Part shown: piece by piece, positions 15,926-23,954 of the stretch | How positions within the stretch are numbered: position 1 is the first letter of the stretch | Layout: the number at the start of each line of letters is the position of its first letter | DNA from: JBBAFM01 sp041655415 | GTDB lineage: Bacteria; Bacillota; Clostridia; Peptostreptococcales; JAAYPU01 | Length of the DNA stretch: 28,569 nucleotides | NCBI GenBank assembly: GCA_964429195.1 | Contig: CAYSBC010000024.1 | Coordinates: 1 to 28,569, forward strand | Reading direction: 5' to 3' | The notes under the pieces: generated by a model | Told to the model about the DNA's origin: nothing | Databases searched by the model: none | Seen by the model: the letters and a program-made list of their open reading frames with translations, nothing else | Program-made: the position numbers and the translations under genes

Positions 15926-16651
15926 TTAATTAGAGTTCATTTCATTTAAGCAATCTCGGATAATTTGTTCAACTTTATCTGATAGGTGTTCTAATTCTTC
16001 TTTGCTCATATCCTTGGTATAGATGGGTTGATGTATGACAATATCGATAGTTGCAGGTCGAACTTTACCGGTTTCTTCAAAAGCCTTATAGGATCCATTG
16101 ATGGTAAAAGGAACTACAGGAGCTTTCGACTTTGTTGCTAATCGCAAACTACCCTTTTTAAAATCCCCCATGGTAGCTGATTTGCTTCGGGTTCCTTCGG
16201 GGAAAATAGTAAGGGAATAGCCGTTTTTTAAAAGCTCAATGCCTTCTTGGATTGTTTTTAAGGATTCTCTGGGGTTTTCACGATCAAGGTAAAGGCTTTC
16301 TATTTGAGAAATCCATTTATTAAATAAAGGGATTTTTTTCATTTCTTTCTTAACAATAAAGCCAAATTGTCGATTGATGGTCATGCATAATGCAGGAATA
16401 TCAAAATTACCTTGGTGGTTACCCACAAATAAGACAGCTTCACTCGGGATATTTTCTAGGCCTTGAACATTGACTGTAATTCCAGCCCGCTTGATGAGGG
16501 CAGAACCGAATTTATGTTCAAGTAAATGAATATGCTTTTGATGTTCCTGCTTTTCACCCTTTGCTTTTAATCGTCTTATATTTTGAAAATCAGAAGTCAA
16601 ACCAATTATATGGTAATAAAAATACATTACAAAAAAAATATTCTTTAGCAT
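15926..16651 (-). CDS. plsC: 1-acyl-sn-glycerol-3-phosphate acyltransferase
   Basis: Adds the second acyl chain to lysophosphatidate, making phosphatidate for membrane lipids. The catalytic motif is NHQGNFD (NHx4D), followed by the substrate motif FPEGTRS. There is one N-terminal hydrophobic segment (NIFFVMYFYYHIIGL), consistent with membrane attachment. The start at 16651 (MLKNIFF, 241 residues) is preferred over the longer frame to 16744, because AAAGGGAG precedes it. It is transcribed toward the chorismate mutase-shikimate kinase gene with one base between the stop codons, so no terminator fits between them. The substrate is inferred from the family. Other lysophospholipid acyltransferases share the motifs. 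Confidence 0.9.
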   Translation of the reverse strand: MLKNIFFVMYFYYHIIGLTSDFQNIRRLKAKGEKQEHQKHIHLLEHKFGSALIKRAGITVNVQGLENIPSEAVLFVGNHQGNFDIPALCMTINRQFGFIVKKEMKKIPLFNKWISQIESLYLDRENPRESLKTIQEGIELLKNGYSLTIFPEGTRSKSATMGDFKKGSLRLATKSKAPVVPFTINGSYKAFEETGKVRPATIDIVIHQPIYTKDMSKEELEHLSDKVEQIIRDCLNEMNSN

Positions 16652-16789
16652 AGAAGTTCTCCCTTTCGTGTTTTTCATAATCTTTATAATATCATAAATG
16701 AAAGAGTATGAAAAGTGACTATTAAGTGGTATAGAAAGCAACACAAATTATGTTTATACTATGTTTTTTGCTTAATAAAAATATTTCCA

Positions 16790-16818
16790 TTGATTAGATA
16801 AGGAATTATTTATATAAT
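16790..16818 (+). promoter_or_regulatory. Candidate promoter of fchA-folD
   Basis: TTGATT (16790-16795), a 17-base spacer and a perfect TATAAT (16813-16818), located about 80 bases before fchA in the A/T-rich gap between divergent plsC and fchA. The -35 box matches 4 of 6 consensus bases. Confidence 0.6.
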
Positions 16819-16900
16819 AAAAAATTAGGCAACACTATGAATAATAAAATCTATAAAAAATAATGACAATATAAATAAGAATGATTTTATGGAGGCAATC

Positions 16901-17524
16901 ATGTTAAACAAATCTTGTAATGAATTTATTGAGGAACTGTCTTCGAAAGCTTCGGTTCCTGGAGGAGGCAGTTCATGTGCCTTTGTTGGAAGCCTAGGCA
17001 GTGCCCTTTCCAATATGGTATGCCAATTGACCTTGGGCAAAAAAAAATATGAGCACGTAGAAGAAGATATAAAAAAAATATTAACAAAGAGTACAGATAT
17101 TATTGAACGATTAAAGGAACTCGTAAAAAAAGACATGGAGGCGTTTTTACCTCTTGCCAAAGCTTATGGTATGCCCTCTCAAACAGAAGAAGAAAAAGCA
17201 TTAAAAGAGGAAGTAATGCAAAAGGCCCTTGTTGAAGCTTCCATTATTCCATTGGAGATAGCAAGATGCTGCGGTGAAGCCATTGATTTACATGAGGAAT
17301 TAGAAATAAAGGGATCCAGGCCTGTTATAAGTGATGTTGGCGTGGGTGCTTTATTTTGTATGGCAGCTCTTCAGGGAGCTAATCTGAACATACTTATCAA
17401 TACCTCAATGATGAATGATAGTATCGTCAAAGATTGTATCTTAGCAGAAATAGATGAATTGATTTCTAAATACGTACCGAAAGCTGAAAGCATTTATGAA
17501 AGAATAAAAAACACTTTGGTATAA
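16901..17524 (+). CDS. fchA: Cyclodeaminase/cyclohydrolase family protein (FchA-like)
   Basis: A 207-residue all-alpha protein of the formimidoyl-THF cyclodeaminase family (FTCD_C domain). The start shows the family's SKASVPGGGSSCAFVGSLGSALSNMVCQLTLGKKKY, and the later segment RPVISDVGVGALFCMAALQGA is also characteristic. Members either deaminate 5-formimino-THF or act as methenyl-THF cyclohydrolases. ATG 16901 is preferred over 16889, because GGAGG sits at 16892-16896. It lies directly upstream of a FolD lacking key cyclohydrolase residues, so a methenyl-THF cyclohydrolase role is likely here. No formiminotransferase or histidine-degradation gene is nearby. The functional choice is inference. 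Confidence 0.85.
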   Translation: MLNKSCNEFIEELSSKASVPGGGSSCAFVGSLGSALSNMVCQLTLGKKKYEHVEEDIKKILTKSTDIIERLKELVKKDMEAFLPLAKAYGMPSQTEEEKALKEEVMQKALVEASIIPLEIARCCGEAIDLHEELEIKGSRPVISDVGVGALFCMAALQGANLNILINTSMMNDSIVKDCILAEIDELISKYVPKAESIYERIKNTLV

Positions 17525-17541
17525 AAAATAGAGGAGATAAA

Positions 17542-18381
17542 ATGGCAGAGATATTATATGGATTACCTGTTGTAGAAGGTATAAAAGAGAATTTAATAAA
17601 AGAAATAAAGACATTATCAGAAAAGGGTATCCTACCAACCCTAGGAATCATTCGAGTGGGTAATAGACCTGATGATATGGCTTATGAAAAAAGGGTGCTT
17701 AAAAATTCTGCAGAAATAGGACTTGGAACCCGCGTCTTTAAATTAAATGAAAACAGTGATAGGGAGGAGTTTATTTCCAAAGTAAAAGAAATAAATGAGA
17801 ATGAGAATATCCATGGAATACTCCTGTTTCGACCTTTACCAGATTTATTGGAGCAAAATGTTGCTGTAAACGAAATGATAAGTCCTAAAAAGGATATTGA
17901 TTGTATGCATCATGAGAATCTAAGAAAAGTATTTGAAGGCGACGATACCGGACATTTACCGTGCACACCCGAAGCTGTATTAGCGATACTAAGGCATTAC
18001 AACATTGATAGAGAGGGAGCCAATATTGTCATTGTCAACAGGAGCTTGGTCATTGGGAAGCCGTTATCCATGATTTTATTAAAGGAGAATGCTACTGTAA
18101 CTCTTTGCCATTCTAAAACTAAAAATTTAATGGAAATCACAAAGAAAGCAGATATCGTTGTAACCGGTATAGGAAAAGGTGAATTTTTTACAAAGGATTA
18201 CTTTAACAAAGACAGTATTATTATTGATGTTGGCATAAATTATAAAGATGGGAAAATGTGCGGTGATGTCAAATTTGACGAAGTGGAACCTGAGGTGAAG
18301 GCTATTACACCTGTCCCAGGGGGAGTAGGACTTGTTACATCTAGCATACTCTTAAAACATGTCATCGATAGCATAAAATAA
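17542..18381 (+). CDS. folD: Methylene-THF dehydrogenase, FolD family, probably without cyclohydrolase activity
   Basis: A 279-residue FolD-family protein that should oxidise methylene-THF to methenyl-THF with NAD(P). The Rossmann part reads IVIVNRSLVIGKPLSMILL and ATVTLCHSKTKNL, and the end has TPVPGGVG. Three active-site positions can be aligned. Tyr48 and Asp120 are kept, but the catalytic Lys (human K56, in YxxxK) is Val52 in YEKRV. The Gln of the QLPLP motif (human Q100) is Phe96 in LLFRPLP. Both are known to be needed for cyclohydrolase activity. VGRS of the cofactor site is VNRS, so NAD rather than NADP may be used (inference). The neighbour fchA, 17 bases upstream, could supply the missing activity. 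No terminator is visible before the rpmH promoter. Confidence 0.88.
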   Translation: MAEILYGLPVVEGIKENLIKEIKTLSEKGILPTLGIIRVGNRPDDMAYEKRVLKNSAEIGLGTRVFKLNENSDREEFISKVKEINENENIHGILLFRPLPDLLEQNVAVNEMISPKKDIDCMHHENLRKVFEGDDTGHLPCTPEAVLAILRHYNIDREGANIVIVNRSLVIGKPLSMILLKENATVTLCHSKTKNLMEITKKADIVVTGIGKGEFFTKDYFNKDSIIIDVGINYKDGKMCGDVKFDEVEPEVKAITPVPGGVGLVTSSILLKHVIDSIK

Positions 18382-18449
18382 GCGGCAATTCGTTAGAGGG
18401 TCATGGGTAAAAGACAATTAGCGCGAAGCATTAAATTGGCTCAAAAATA

Positions 18450-18478
18450 TTGACACTAACCCATAATGAAGGTATAAT
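18450..18478 (+). promoter_or_regulatory. Consensus sigma-A promoter of rpmH
   Basis: A perfect TTGACA (18450-18455), a 17-base spacer and a perfect TATAAT (18473-18478), about 70 bases upstream of rpmH. It should be one of the strongest promoters in the window, as suits ribosomal protein L34 and the genes downstream. Confidence 0.92.
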
Positions 18479-18548
18479 GATTAAGCAATGTTTGAATAAT
18501 TATTTAAAATGACTATAGATAGTTCATTGAAATAGGAGGTGTTTTGAG

Positions 18549-18683
18549 ATGAAAATGACGTATCAACCTAAAAAAAGACAAAGAAAAAAGGAACATGGCT
18601 TTAGAAAAAGAATGAGTACAAAATCAGGAAGAAATGTTTTAAAAAGAAGAAGACTTAGAGGAAGAAACAGATTAACAGCATAA
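18549..18683 (+). CDS. rpmH: 50S ribosomal protein L34
   Basis: A 44-residue, very basic protein of the large ribosomal subunit. The sequence MKMTYQPKKRQRKKEHGFRK and the following RMSTKSGRNVLKRRRLRGRN are the near-invariant L34 signature. It has an AGGAGGTG site 7-8 bases before the ATG and a consensus promoter upstream. A hairpin terminator just after the stop probably reduces transcription into rnpA, so that L34 is made in excess over RNase P protein. dnaA, which normally lies beside rpmH, is not here. Confidence 0.97.
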   Translation: MKMTYQPKKRQRKKEHGFRKRMSTKSGRNVLKRRRLRGRNRLTA

Positions 18684-18706
18684 GACCGCTTCATATGTGG
18701 TCTTTT
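18682..18706 (+). terminator. Terminator or attenuator between rpmH and rnpA
   Basis: An 8-bp stem (AAGACCGC/GTGGTCTT, one G-T pair) with a 7-base loop, followed by TTTTC. It directly follows the rpmH stop codon. The short T-run and close spacing to rnpA suggest partial termination. Confidence 0.72.
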
Positions 18707-18736
18707 TCTTTAGGTTTTTGAGAGGCAGGATTTAGG

Positions 18737-19084
18737 ATGTTAAAAAAAACTGTTCTAAGAGGGAAAAAAGATTTTGCCGGTTTATATAAAAAGGGTAAAT
18801 CCAGTGCCAGTAAATATATCGTAGTTTTTTACAGAAAAAATAATTTGGAATACAACAGGATAGCTTTCTTAGCCAGTAAAAAAGTAGGTAAGAGCGTAGT
18901 AAGAAACAAAGCCAAAAGGCATATGAAGGAAATTTATCATTATTGTAGGAATAATATAGCTACCGGATATGATATAATATTCATAGGAAGAAATAATATA
19001 AATGATGTGGATTTTTTTGAGTTAAAAAGGACAACTATAAAGCTTCTACAAAAGATGAAATTACTTAAAGGTGATGTATCTTGA
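18737..19084 (+). CDS. rnpA: Ribonuclease P protein component
   Basis: A 115-residue basic protein that assists the RNase P RNA in 5' processing of tRNA precursors. The RNR-type signature is KKVGKSVVRNKAKRHMKE (about residues 49-66), preceded by the aromatic RNA-binding strand IVVFYRKNN and the segment YNRIAFLASKK. Its length is normal. It follows rpmH across a likely attenuator, in the conserved rpmH-rnpA-yidD-yidC order, and its stop codon overlaps the TTG start of yidD by four bases. Confidence 0.95.
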   Translation: MLKKTVLRGKKDFAGLYKKGKSSASKYIVVFYRKNNLEYNRIAFLASKKVGKSVVRNKAKRHMKEIYHYCRNNIATGYDIIFIGRNNINDVDFFELKRTTIKLLQKMKLLKGDVS

Positions 19085-19290
19085 AACTTATATTCATATT
19101 TTTGATAAATTGCTATCAGAAATTTATTTCTCCACTAAAAGGAAATTCCTGTAGGTTTTATCCCTCATGCTCTGCTTATACAAAGCAGGCTATTATAAAG
19201 TATGGTGCAATTAAAGGGACTTTTCTGGGAATAAAAAGGATTTTAAAATGTCATCCTTTCCACCCCGGAGGATATGATCCTTTAAAATAG
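19081..19290 (+). CDS. yidD: Membrane protein insertion efficiency factor YidD
   Basis: A 69-residue protein that helps YidC insert membrane proteins. The family block SPLKGNSCRFYPSCSAYTKQAI, with its three cysteines, and the end CHPFHPGGYDPL are clear. The N terminus (KLIFIFLINCYQKFIS) is amphipathic and probably lies on the inner membrane surface. It starts with TTG at 19081, overlapping the rnpA stop (TTGA), with AAAGGTGAT upstream. yidC follows 18 bases after its stop. Confidence 0.94.
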   Translation: MKLIFIFLINCYQKFISPLKGNSCRFYPSCSAYTKQAIIKYGAIKGTFLGIKRILKCHPFHPGGYDPLK

Positions 19291-19308
19291 ACTTTAGGAG
19301 GTTTATAG

Positions 19309-19968
19309 ATGCAAGCATTAACTTCACTTATCGCAAAGCCATTAGGGCAACTTTTGATTTTTTTATATGGATTCATAGGAAATTACGGGGTTACGATTAT
19401 CGTATTTACGATTGTCATAAAGTTTATCATGATTCCATTAACAGTCCATCAACTTAAGTCATCAAAAAAAATGCAGGAAATACAACCTAAAATTCAGGAG
19501 ATTCAGAAAAAATATGCCAATAACAAAGAAATGATGAATCAGAAGACGATGGAGCTTTATAAGAATGCTGAAATAAATCCTCTAGGGGGTTGTTTGCCTT
19601 TACTTATCCAAATGCCGATTATTTTAGGATTATTTGCTTTATTAAGAACACCACAAGATTATATTACAGATCCCGGATTTTTACAGGTATTGCACGATTC
19701 ATTCCTTTGGGTAACAGATTTAAGTCAACCGGATAAATGGATTTTACCTATCTTGGCAGGGGTAACAACCTATTTTTCTTTCTCCATGACCGGGAGTGGT
19801 ATGGAATCCAATCCGTCTATGAAAACCATGAAATATATATTTCCTGTTATGATTCTTTGGATGGCCAGGTCCATGCCTGCAGGGCTTAGTTTATATTGGT
19901 TTGTAAGTACACTTTTTCAAATAGGTCAACAATTTTTTATGAATAAAGCAGGAAAGAAGGAGGCTTAA
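19309..19968 (+). CDS. yidC: Membrane protein insertase YidC (Oxa1 family)
   Basis: A 219-residue short Gram-positive YidC that inserts and folds membrane proteins. The first transmembrane segment is followed by the cytoplasmic helical hairpin (QLKSSKKMQEIQPKIQEIQKKY). The conserved core NPLGGCLPLLIQMPIILGLFALLR and the last helices ending LYWFVSTLFQIGQQ are present. The groove position that is Arg in B. subtilis SpoIIIJ (TIVIRL) is Lys here (TIVIKF), a conservative change. There is no lipoprotein signal cysteine, unlike Bacillus. A TAGGAGG site precedes the start. jag follows 6 bases after its stop. Confidence 0.94.
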   Translation: MQALTSLIAKPLGQLLIFLYGFIGNYGVTIIVFTIVIKFIMIPLTVHQLKSSKKMQEIQPKIQEIQKKYANNKEMMNQKTMELYKNAEINPLGGCLPLLIQMPIILGLFALLRTPQDYITDPGFLQVLHDSFLWVTDLSQPDKWILPILAGVTTYFSFSMTGSGMESNPSMKTMKYIFPVMILWMARSMPAGLSLYWFVSTLFQIGQQFFMNKAGKKEA

Positions 19969-19974
19969 AATAGA

Positions 19975-20592
19975 ATGAATTTTTGTGAAAAGTATGGCAA
20001 AACCGTTGAAGAAGCGGTAAGTCTTGCTTTAGCAGATTTAGATGTTTCTAAGGATTCAGTTACAGTCACTGTATTGGAGGAACCTTCCAAAGGTTTTTTA
20101 GGGTTAGGAGCAAAACTAGCTAAAGTCAGAGTTCAGGTAAACAAGAGGCCTATGGATATAGCAAAAGAATTTTTAAATGAATTATTTAAGAAAATGAAGC
20201 TAGACGTTAATTTTACAGCAAAACTTGAAGATAATATTATTCATATAAATATAGAAGGCAAGGATTCGGGTATAATTATAGGTAAACGTGGTCATACTCT
20301 TGATTCTTTCCAGTATTTAACCAGTTTAGTCGTTAACAAAAACAGGGAAGAATATTTACGTGTGATTATTAATGCAGAAAACTACAGGGAAAAACGAGAG
20401 CAAATATTAGAAAATCTTGCAAAGCGTTTAGCGGACAAGGTTCAAAAAACGGGGAGAAATGTTAGATTAGAGCCTATGAATCCCTATGAACGGCGCATAA
20501 TACACGCAACGCTCCAAGGATATTCTAAAATTGAGACGCGAAGCGAGGGCGAAGATCCCTATAGAAGAATTATAATTGAGAAGAAACGTTAA
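19975..20592 (+). CDS. jag: RNA-binding protein Jag/KhpB
   Basis: A 205-residue RNA-binding protein in three parts: a Jag N-terminal domain (GKTVEEAVSLALADL through EPSKGFLGLGAK, residues 9-55), a KH domain (residues about 85-145, with IIGKRGHTLDSFQYLTSLVVN) and a C-terminal R3H domain (NPYERRIIHATLQGY through EGEDPYRR). It works with KhpA in post-transcriptional control and affects cell-wall growth in streptococci. It is last in the rpmH-rnpA-yidD-yidC-jag series. A terminator follows before mnmE. Confidence 0.94.
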   Translation: MNFCEKYGKTVEEAVSLALADLDVSKDSVTVTVLEEPSKGFLGLGAKLAKVRVQVNKRPMDIAKEFLNELFKKMKLDVNFTAKLEDNIIHINIEGKDSGIIIGKRGHTLDSFQYLTSLVVNKNREEYLRVIINAENYREKREQILENLAKRLADKVQKTGRNVRLEPMNPYERRIIHATLQGYSKIETRSEGEDPYRRIIIEKKR

Positions 20593-20602
20593 GTATATTA
20601 GG

Positions 20603-20638
20603 GGGCTATCTTGGGAGAATATAGATAGTCCTTTTTTT
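20603..20638 (+). terminator. Terminator after jag
   Basis: A 9-bp stem (GGGCTATCT/AGATAGTCC, one G-T pair) with an 11-base loop and a run of seven T. It separates the rpmH-jag genes from mnmE, although mnmE has no obvious promoter of its own in the 20 bases left. Confidence 0.85.
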
Positions 20639-20660
20639 ATCAAAAAGGAGGGCCTAGTAT

Positions 20661-22034
20661 ATGGAAGATACTATTGTAGCACTCGCCACGGCTCCCGGTG
20701 AGGCAGGGATTGGAATTATAAGGATAAGTGGTAGCCAAGCTTTTGATATATTGAAAAGGATTTTTTTACCCCAATATATTCCTATAGATGAGATGGAAAA
20801 TAGAAAACTAACCTATGGGCATATAGTGGATCAACAGAAAAGAATGATTGATGAGGTTTTATCAGTGATGATGCAGGCACCTCACACTTATACAAGAGAA
20901 GATATCGTAGAAATTCATTGCCATGGTGGGATGGTTCCTATTAGAAGAATCTTAGAAATAATTTTATCCCAAGGAGCCCGAATAAGTGAACCGGGCGAGT
21001 TTACAAAGCGGGCATTTTTAAATGGCAGGATTGATTTATCTCAGGCTGAAGCTATTATGGACATGGTATCGGCTAAGACCGATAAAGGATTTGATGTGGC
21101 AATTGGTAATCTTGAGGGGGGTCTATCGGAGAAAATTCGCCAATTGCGAAAAGAATTGCTTGAGATTCTTGCCCATGTTATCGTCAACATTGATTATCCG
21201 GATGAAGATATCGAAGAGATTACCTATGAAACCTTAGAAAAAAATGTAACAAATTTCATATCGAAGATAGGCGATTTAATTGATTCTTCAGTGACAGGCC
21301 GGATTATTAAGGATGGCCTTATAACGGTTATCATAGGTAAACCCAATGTAGGTAAATCCTCTTTGCTTAATTTATTGCTTAATGAAAACAGAGCTATTGT
21401 TTCTGGCATACCGGGTACAACACGAGATAGTATTGAAGAATTCATCAATATCGAAGGTATTCCACTTAGAATAATCGATACGGCCGGATTAAGGCATACA
21501 GAGGATGAGGTTGAGAAGATAGGTGTTGAAAAAACAAAGATTCTCTTTAATAAAGCGGATTTAATCGTGTATATGGTGGATGGTTCTGAAAAACTCACTC
21601 AGGATGATTATGATATCATGCAATTACTTCAGGATAAGAAGGCTATCGTCATTATTAATAAAACAGATTTAAAACAGGAAATTGAAGAGATTGAAATCAA
21701 TGAACTATTGCCGGACAAAAAGACGATAAGCGTATCGGCAAAAGAGGGAATAGGTATTAACGATATTAAAACAACGATTTATAATATGGTCTTTGCAGGA
21801 GAGGTTCAACATGAAAATCCTTTTATCATAACGAACGTGAGACATAAGGATATTCTAATTAAAACGAAAGGTTTCTTACAGGATGCTCACAATATGATCC
21901 AATTAAAAGAAGCATTGGATTTTATAGAAGTAGACCTCAGAAGCGCTTGGGAATCCTTAGGAGAAATAATAGGTGAAACCATTGCAGAGAATATCCTTGA
22001 TGAAATATTTTCTAAATTTTGTTTAGGAAAATAA
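20661..22034 (+). CDS. mnmE: tRNA modification GTPase MnmE
   Basis: With MnmG, installs the 5-carboxymethylaminomethyl or related group on U34 of certain tRNAs. The N-terminal folate-binding domain begins EDTIVALATAPGEAGIGIIRISG. The inserted Ras-like G domain shows GKPNVGKSSLLN (G1), PGTTRD (G2), DTAGLR (G3) and NKTD (G4). The C terminus ends FCLGK, the usual FCIGK with its zinc-independent catalytic Cys. Its 457 residues are typical. An AAAAAGGAGG site precedes the ATG, and mnmG follows 21 bases downstream. Confidence 0.97.
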   Translation: MEDTIVALATAPGEAGIGIIRISGSQAFDILKRIFLPQYIPIDEMENRKLTYGHIVDQQKRMIDEVLSVMMQAPHTYTREDIVEIHCHGGMVPIRRILEIILSQGARISEPGEFTKRAFLNGRIDLSQAEAIMDMVSAKTDKGFDVAIGNLEGGLSEKIRQLRKELLEILAHVIVNIDYPDEDIEEITYETLEKNVTNFISKIGDLIDSSVTGRIIKDGLITVIIGKPNVGKSSLLNLLLNENRAIVSGIPGTTRDSIEEFINIEGIPLRIIDTAGLRHTEDEVEKIGVEKTKILFNKADLIVYMVDGSEKLTQDDYDIMQLLQDKKAIVIINKTDLKQEIEEIEINELLPDKKTISVSAKEGIGINDIKTTIYNMVFAGEVQHENPFIITNVRHKDILIKTKGFLQDAHNMIQLKEALDFIEVDLRSAWESLGEIIGETIAENILDEIFSKFCLGK

Positions 22035-22055
22035 GCTAAAGAAGTGGGGAATAAT

Positions 22056-23954
22056 ATGTCAAAAAATTTTTATATGGGTGAATATGATGTCATTGTTGTA
22101 GGTGCCGGCCACGCAGGTTGTGAAGCAGCACTGATTACAGCGCGCATGGGTGTAAAAACTTTGTTGTTATCTATTACATTAGAGGCTGTGGCTATGCTGG
22201 CCTGTAATCCTTCCATTGGAGGAACAGGAAAGGGTCATTTAGTCAGAGAAATAGATGCTTTAGGCGGAGAGATGGGAAAAAATATTGATAAAGCTTTTAT
22301 CCAGTCGCGCATGATTAATACAGCCAAAGGACCTGCAGTTCATTCCTTAAGAGCTCAGGCAGATAAAAGGCAGTATCATATAGAAATGAAAAAGGTATTG
22401 GAGAATCAAGAAAACTTAGACGTCAAACAGGCTGAAGTTGTTGAAATCATCAAAGAAGGTGAAAAGGTCACAGGTGTTGTCACCAAGACAGGAGCAAGAT
22501 ACGATGGTAAGGCCATTATAGTTGCAACAGGAACCTTTTTAAATGGAAGGATATTCATGGGCGAATGGAATTTCCAAAGCGGTCCTGATGGACTTTCAAC
22601 CGCTGTTTTATTGTCGGAGGGTTTAAAAAACATTGGTGTAAACCTCCGAAGATTTAAGACAGGTACGCCTGCACGGGTGGATAAAAAGACATTGAATTTT
22701 GAAAAAATGCTGGAACAACCTGGTGATAATGAGATTGTACCTTTCTCCTTTTCAAATGAGGAGCTCTATAAAGAGCAGATTCCTTGTTATTTAACATACA
22801 CGAATCAAGCGACACATCAAGTCATACTTGAAAATATAAAGAGGTCTGCCTTATATGGAGGTCAGATAGAAGGCATCGGACCCAGGTATTGTCCTTCTAT
22901 AGAGGATAAATTAGTGCGGTTTGCAGATAAAGAACGACATCAACTTTTTATTGAACCTGAGGGACTGGATACGGATGAAATGTATGTGCAAGGGATGTCT
23001 ACGAGTTTGCCCGAGGATGTACAGGAAAAGTTTTACCGAACCATAGAAGGCCTTGAGAATGTAAAAATTGTGAGACCGGCCTATGCAATCGAATATGATT
23101 GTATCAATTCTACGGATCTTAAATTGTCTCTGGAGCATAAAAAAATTGAAAATTTATTTTGTGCAGGTCAATTTAATGGCAGTTCTGGCTATGAGGAGGC
23201 TGCAGCTCAAGGGCTCATGGCCGGTATTAATGCTGTTCAAAAGATTAGAGGGAAGGAGCCTTTTATTTTAGATCGTTCCGAGGCTTACATCGGTGTGCTT
23301 ATTGACGATTTAGTGACAAAGGGAACAAGTGAGCCCTATAGGATAATGACATCCAAGGCAGAATATAGATTAATACTCCGTCAAGATAATGCGGATTTGC
23401 GATTAGTACCAAGAGCTTTTGCAGTGGGTTCCATATCTGAGCAAAGATACAGGGCATTTTTAGAAAAAAAAGAAATGATGGAAAAAGAGATGCAAAGGCT
23501 TGAAGAAACTTATGTTTATCCTAAGGATGTCAACGCTTATTTAATGCAAAATAAGAGTACACCTCTCAAAAACAAAGTTTCCTTAATTGATTTATTGAGA
23601 AGACCGGAACTCACTTATCAAGATATTAAAAACATCGATAAAACAAGACCTCTTTTAACAAGATCTGTTGAAAAACAAATTGAAATACAGGTTAAATATG
23701 CCGGCTATATTGACAAACAACTCAGTCAAATAGAAAAATTTAAGCGGTTAGAAAACAAAAAACTCGATGGGAATATGGATTATATGAAAATCAGCGGATT
23801 ACGAATTGAGGCAAAGCAAAAATTAAATGAAACTAAGCCCCTTTCAGTAGGACAAGCTTCCAGAATATCCGGTGTATCGCCTGCAGATATCAATGTATTA
23901 CTTATTTATCTGGAAAGGGAAAGAAGGATAAGTGAAAATGAAAATGCAGAATAG
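22056..23954 (+). CDS. mnmG: tRNA uridine-5-carboxymethylaminomethyl(34) synthesis enzyme MnmG
   Basis: The FAD- and NADH-dependent partner of MnmE in tRNA wobble-uridine modification (GidA). The dinucleotide motif is VVGAGHAGCEAAL near the N terminus. Further family blocks are CNPSIGGTGKGHLVREIDALGG, FKTGTPARVD, RYCPSIEDK, GLDTDEMYVQG and the C-terminal helical domain with SRISGVSPADINVLLIYL. ATG 22056 (632 residues) is preferred over a GTG at 22044, because that GTG lies within the likely GTGGGGA ribosome binding site. Its end overlaps the start of rsmG by 17 bases. Confidence 0.96.
   Translation: MSKNFYMGEYDVIVVGAGHAGCEAALITARMGVKTLLLSITLEAVAMLACNPSIGGTGKGHLVREIDALGGEMGKNIDKAFIQSRMINTAKGPAVHSLRAQADKRQYHIEMKKVLENQENLDVKQAEVVEIIKEGEKVTGVVTKTGARYDGKAIIVATGTFLNGRIFMGEWNFQSGPDGLSTAVLLSEGLKNIGVNLRRFKTGTPARVDKKTLNFEKMLEQPGDNEIVPFSFSNEELYKEQIPCYLTYTNQATHQVILENIKRSALYGGQIEGIGPRYCPSIEDKLVRFADKERHQLFIEPEGLDTDEMYVQGMSTSLPEDVQEKFYRTIEGLENVKIVRPAYAIEYDCINSTDLKLSLEHKKIENLFCAGQFNGSSGYEEAAAQGLMAGINAVQKIRGKEPFILDRSEAYIGVLIDDLVTKGTSEPYRIMTSKAEYRLILRQDNADLRLVPRAFAVGSISEQRYRAFLEKKEMMEKEMQRLEETYVYPKDVNAYLMQNKSTPLKNKVSLIDLLRRPELTYQDIKNIDKTRPLLTRSVEKQIEIQVKYAGYIDKQLSQIEKFKRLENKKLDGNMDYMKISGLRIEAKQKLNETKPLSVGQASRISGVSPADINVLLIYLERERRISENENAE

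Noticed and set aside
18382..18449. Terminator after folD or remnants of dnaA/oriC
   Set aside because: No stem with a T-run and no DnaA-box cluster was found in this short stretch.
21224..21598. Minus-strand open frame of 124 codons opposite mnmE
   Set aside because: It is antisense to the conserved G domain of mnmE and has low-complexity composition with no family signature.
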